A stretch of 64,000 nt of DNA, taken from the NCBI GenBank assembly GCA_013339895.1, contig JABACO010000006.1, positions 7,354,298 to 7,418,297 of the forward strand, given 5' to 3'. The translations under genes were made by a program, and so were the position numbers. Under the pieces are notes generated by a model, which did not search any database, had not been told where the DNA came from, and saw only the letters and a list, made by a program, of their open reading frames with translations. Shown one piece after another: positions 63,301-64,000 of this stretch. Every line of letters begins with the position of its first letter. Within the stretch, counting starts at the first letter, position 1. Source of the DNA: Ephydatia muelleri. Taxonomy: Eukaryota > Porifera > Demospongiae > Spongillida > Spongillidae.

Positions 63301-64000
63301 TACTAAGTGTATATCAGTGGCACTAGGTGGTACATGTTTGTGTTTGCACATAAGGTGTGTGTGTTCGCACATAAGGTGTGTGTTGTGTGTGTGTGTGCAC
63401 GCACGCTGGTGCGCGCATGTGTGTCTGTGTGTCAGTGAGAACATGTATGTGTGCATTTGGTGCATGTGTTCATTGTATGCCCCGGCAGCCTCCCAGCACT
63501 CCCCGGTGCTTCAGGAGAGCTTGTTGGTTCGCATCACCCAGCCTCCACCCCTGCATCACCATTGTACCCCTTCTGTGTATTTCTTAATCACTGTCATGCC
63601 TATTAATATTAAATACAGCCAGGGTGAGTCCCTACCAGGCTTGACCTTCTAACTCGGGGACCCAAGCCTGGGCCAGCGTCCTGGCTTGGTATGCAGGTCA
63701 CTCAGTGGGTGGCCAACGCCACCATCTGGTGCCTGTCTCCTGAGTCTCCCCCCAATGACCTAACAAGCCACGCATGGCTTGGCCACAGGGACTCCCAACT
63801 GGTGACCAGCGTCACTCACGGGAGTTCCCCACAGCCAACAGGTCTGGGTTGGCAGAATCACAGCTCAGAGGGGTTCTCGCCCTGGCCCCAAATCAGTCAA
63901 CTGGGCACGTTTTGACAGAAGCATATAGCTGTGGAGCTTAGGGGCTGGGTGCGTACACCTACACACCGACTTAGCCTGGGAAAGTTAGTAGGCTTGGTAA
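63301..64000. other. Unassigned stretch at the right edge
   Basis: GT-rich to about 63470, then a GC-richer unique-looking segment. A 74-codon open frame at 63691-63915 has no recognisable features and is not supported as a gene. Confidence 0.4.

Noticed and set aside
61454-63652. Long Cys/Val-rich and Thr/His-rich open frames
   Set aside because: All derive from the 24-bp minisatellite, whose period keeps frames open by chance.
63691-63915. Possible gene at the right edge
   Set aside because: No domain, no splice context and no codon signal; too short to support.

Overview
The window looks like a metazoan genome, most likely a sponge. It has large introns with canonical GT-AG splice sites, dense fold-back elements, LTR fossils, microsatellites, and an ankyrin (ANK)-ROC-COR-Death gene architecture. 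The taxon is inferred from gene architecture and sequence texture, not proven.

The backbone is one large host gene on the minus strand, about 59.4 to 20.9 kb. It starts with a six-codon exon (ATG at 59384-59382). Fourteen exons follow, each encoding one ANK repeat: twelve of exactly 99 bp and two of 102 bp, all phase 0 at both ends. Next comes an exon with a last ANK stretch plus the ROC P-loop (29122-29373), a 1588-bp ROC-COR exon (21827-23414), two small linker exons and a terminal Death-domain exon (stop at 20947-20949). Every junction I read has canonical splice dinucleotides and a compatible phase. The visible exons add up to about 1,251 codons. No kinase domain is present. The layout suggests a sensor with an ANK ligand-binding solenoid, a ROC-COR GTPase switch and a Death-domain output, analogous to NLR-type sensors. 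That role is inference.

The ANK exons were amplified with their introns. About 32.8-38.2 kb is repeated at 40.6-46.55 kb. About 1-20.5 kb is a direct copy of about 45.9-57.6 kb and lies 3' of the Death exon, so the window also holds four ANK exons (19.2, 14.2, 5.8 and 0.5 kb) of a second copy with no visible start exon. Eleven ANK exons form one subtype (A). By eye every nucleotide difference among them replaces an amino acid, and the changes cluster at ANK positions known to contact ligands. In two paralogous pairs the exon differs more than its flanking introns. This is the strongest signal in the window.

The introns are filled with broken copies of an old Gypsy-type fossil (plus strand, antisense to the host gene), several fold-back/MITE families, a 209-210 bp insert with telomere-like CCCTAAA repeats, and G-tracts. 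A young 4.5-kb Gypsy element (8623-13122, 148-bp LTRs, ACATG target duplication, 100-N assembly gap) sits inside an old fossil. A 1.8-kb CACTA-like DNA element (14230-16024) is inserted at the splice acceptor of one ANK exon. The 5.7-kb ROC intron holds a plus-strand ORF of charged 15-residue repeats. Upstream of the gene are CA repeats interrupted by fold-back elements, another 250-bp fold-back element, a 1.85-kb minisatellite with a 24-bp unit, and an unassigned stretch to the window end.
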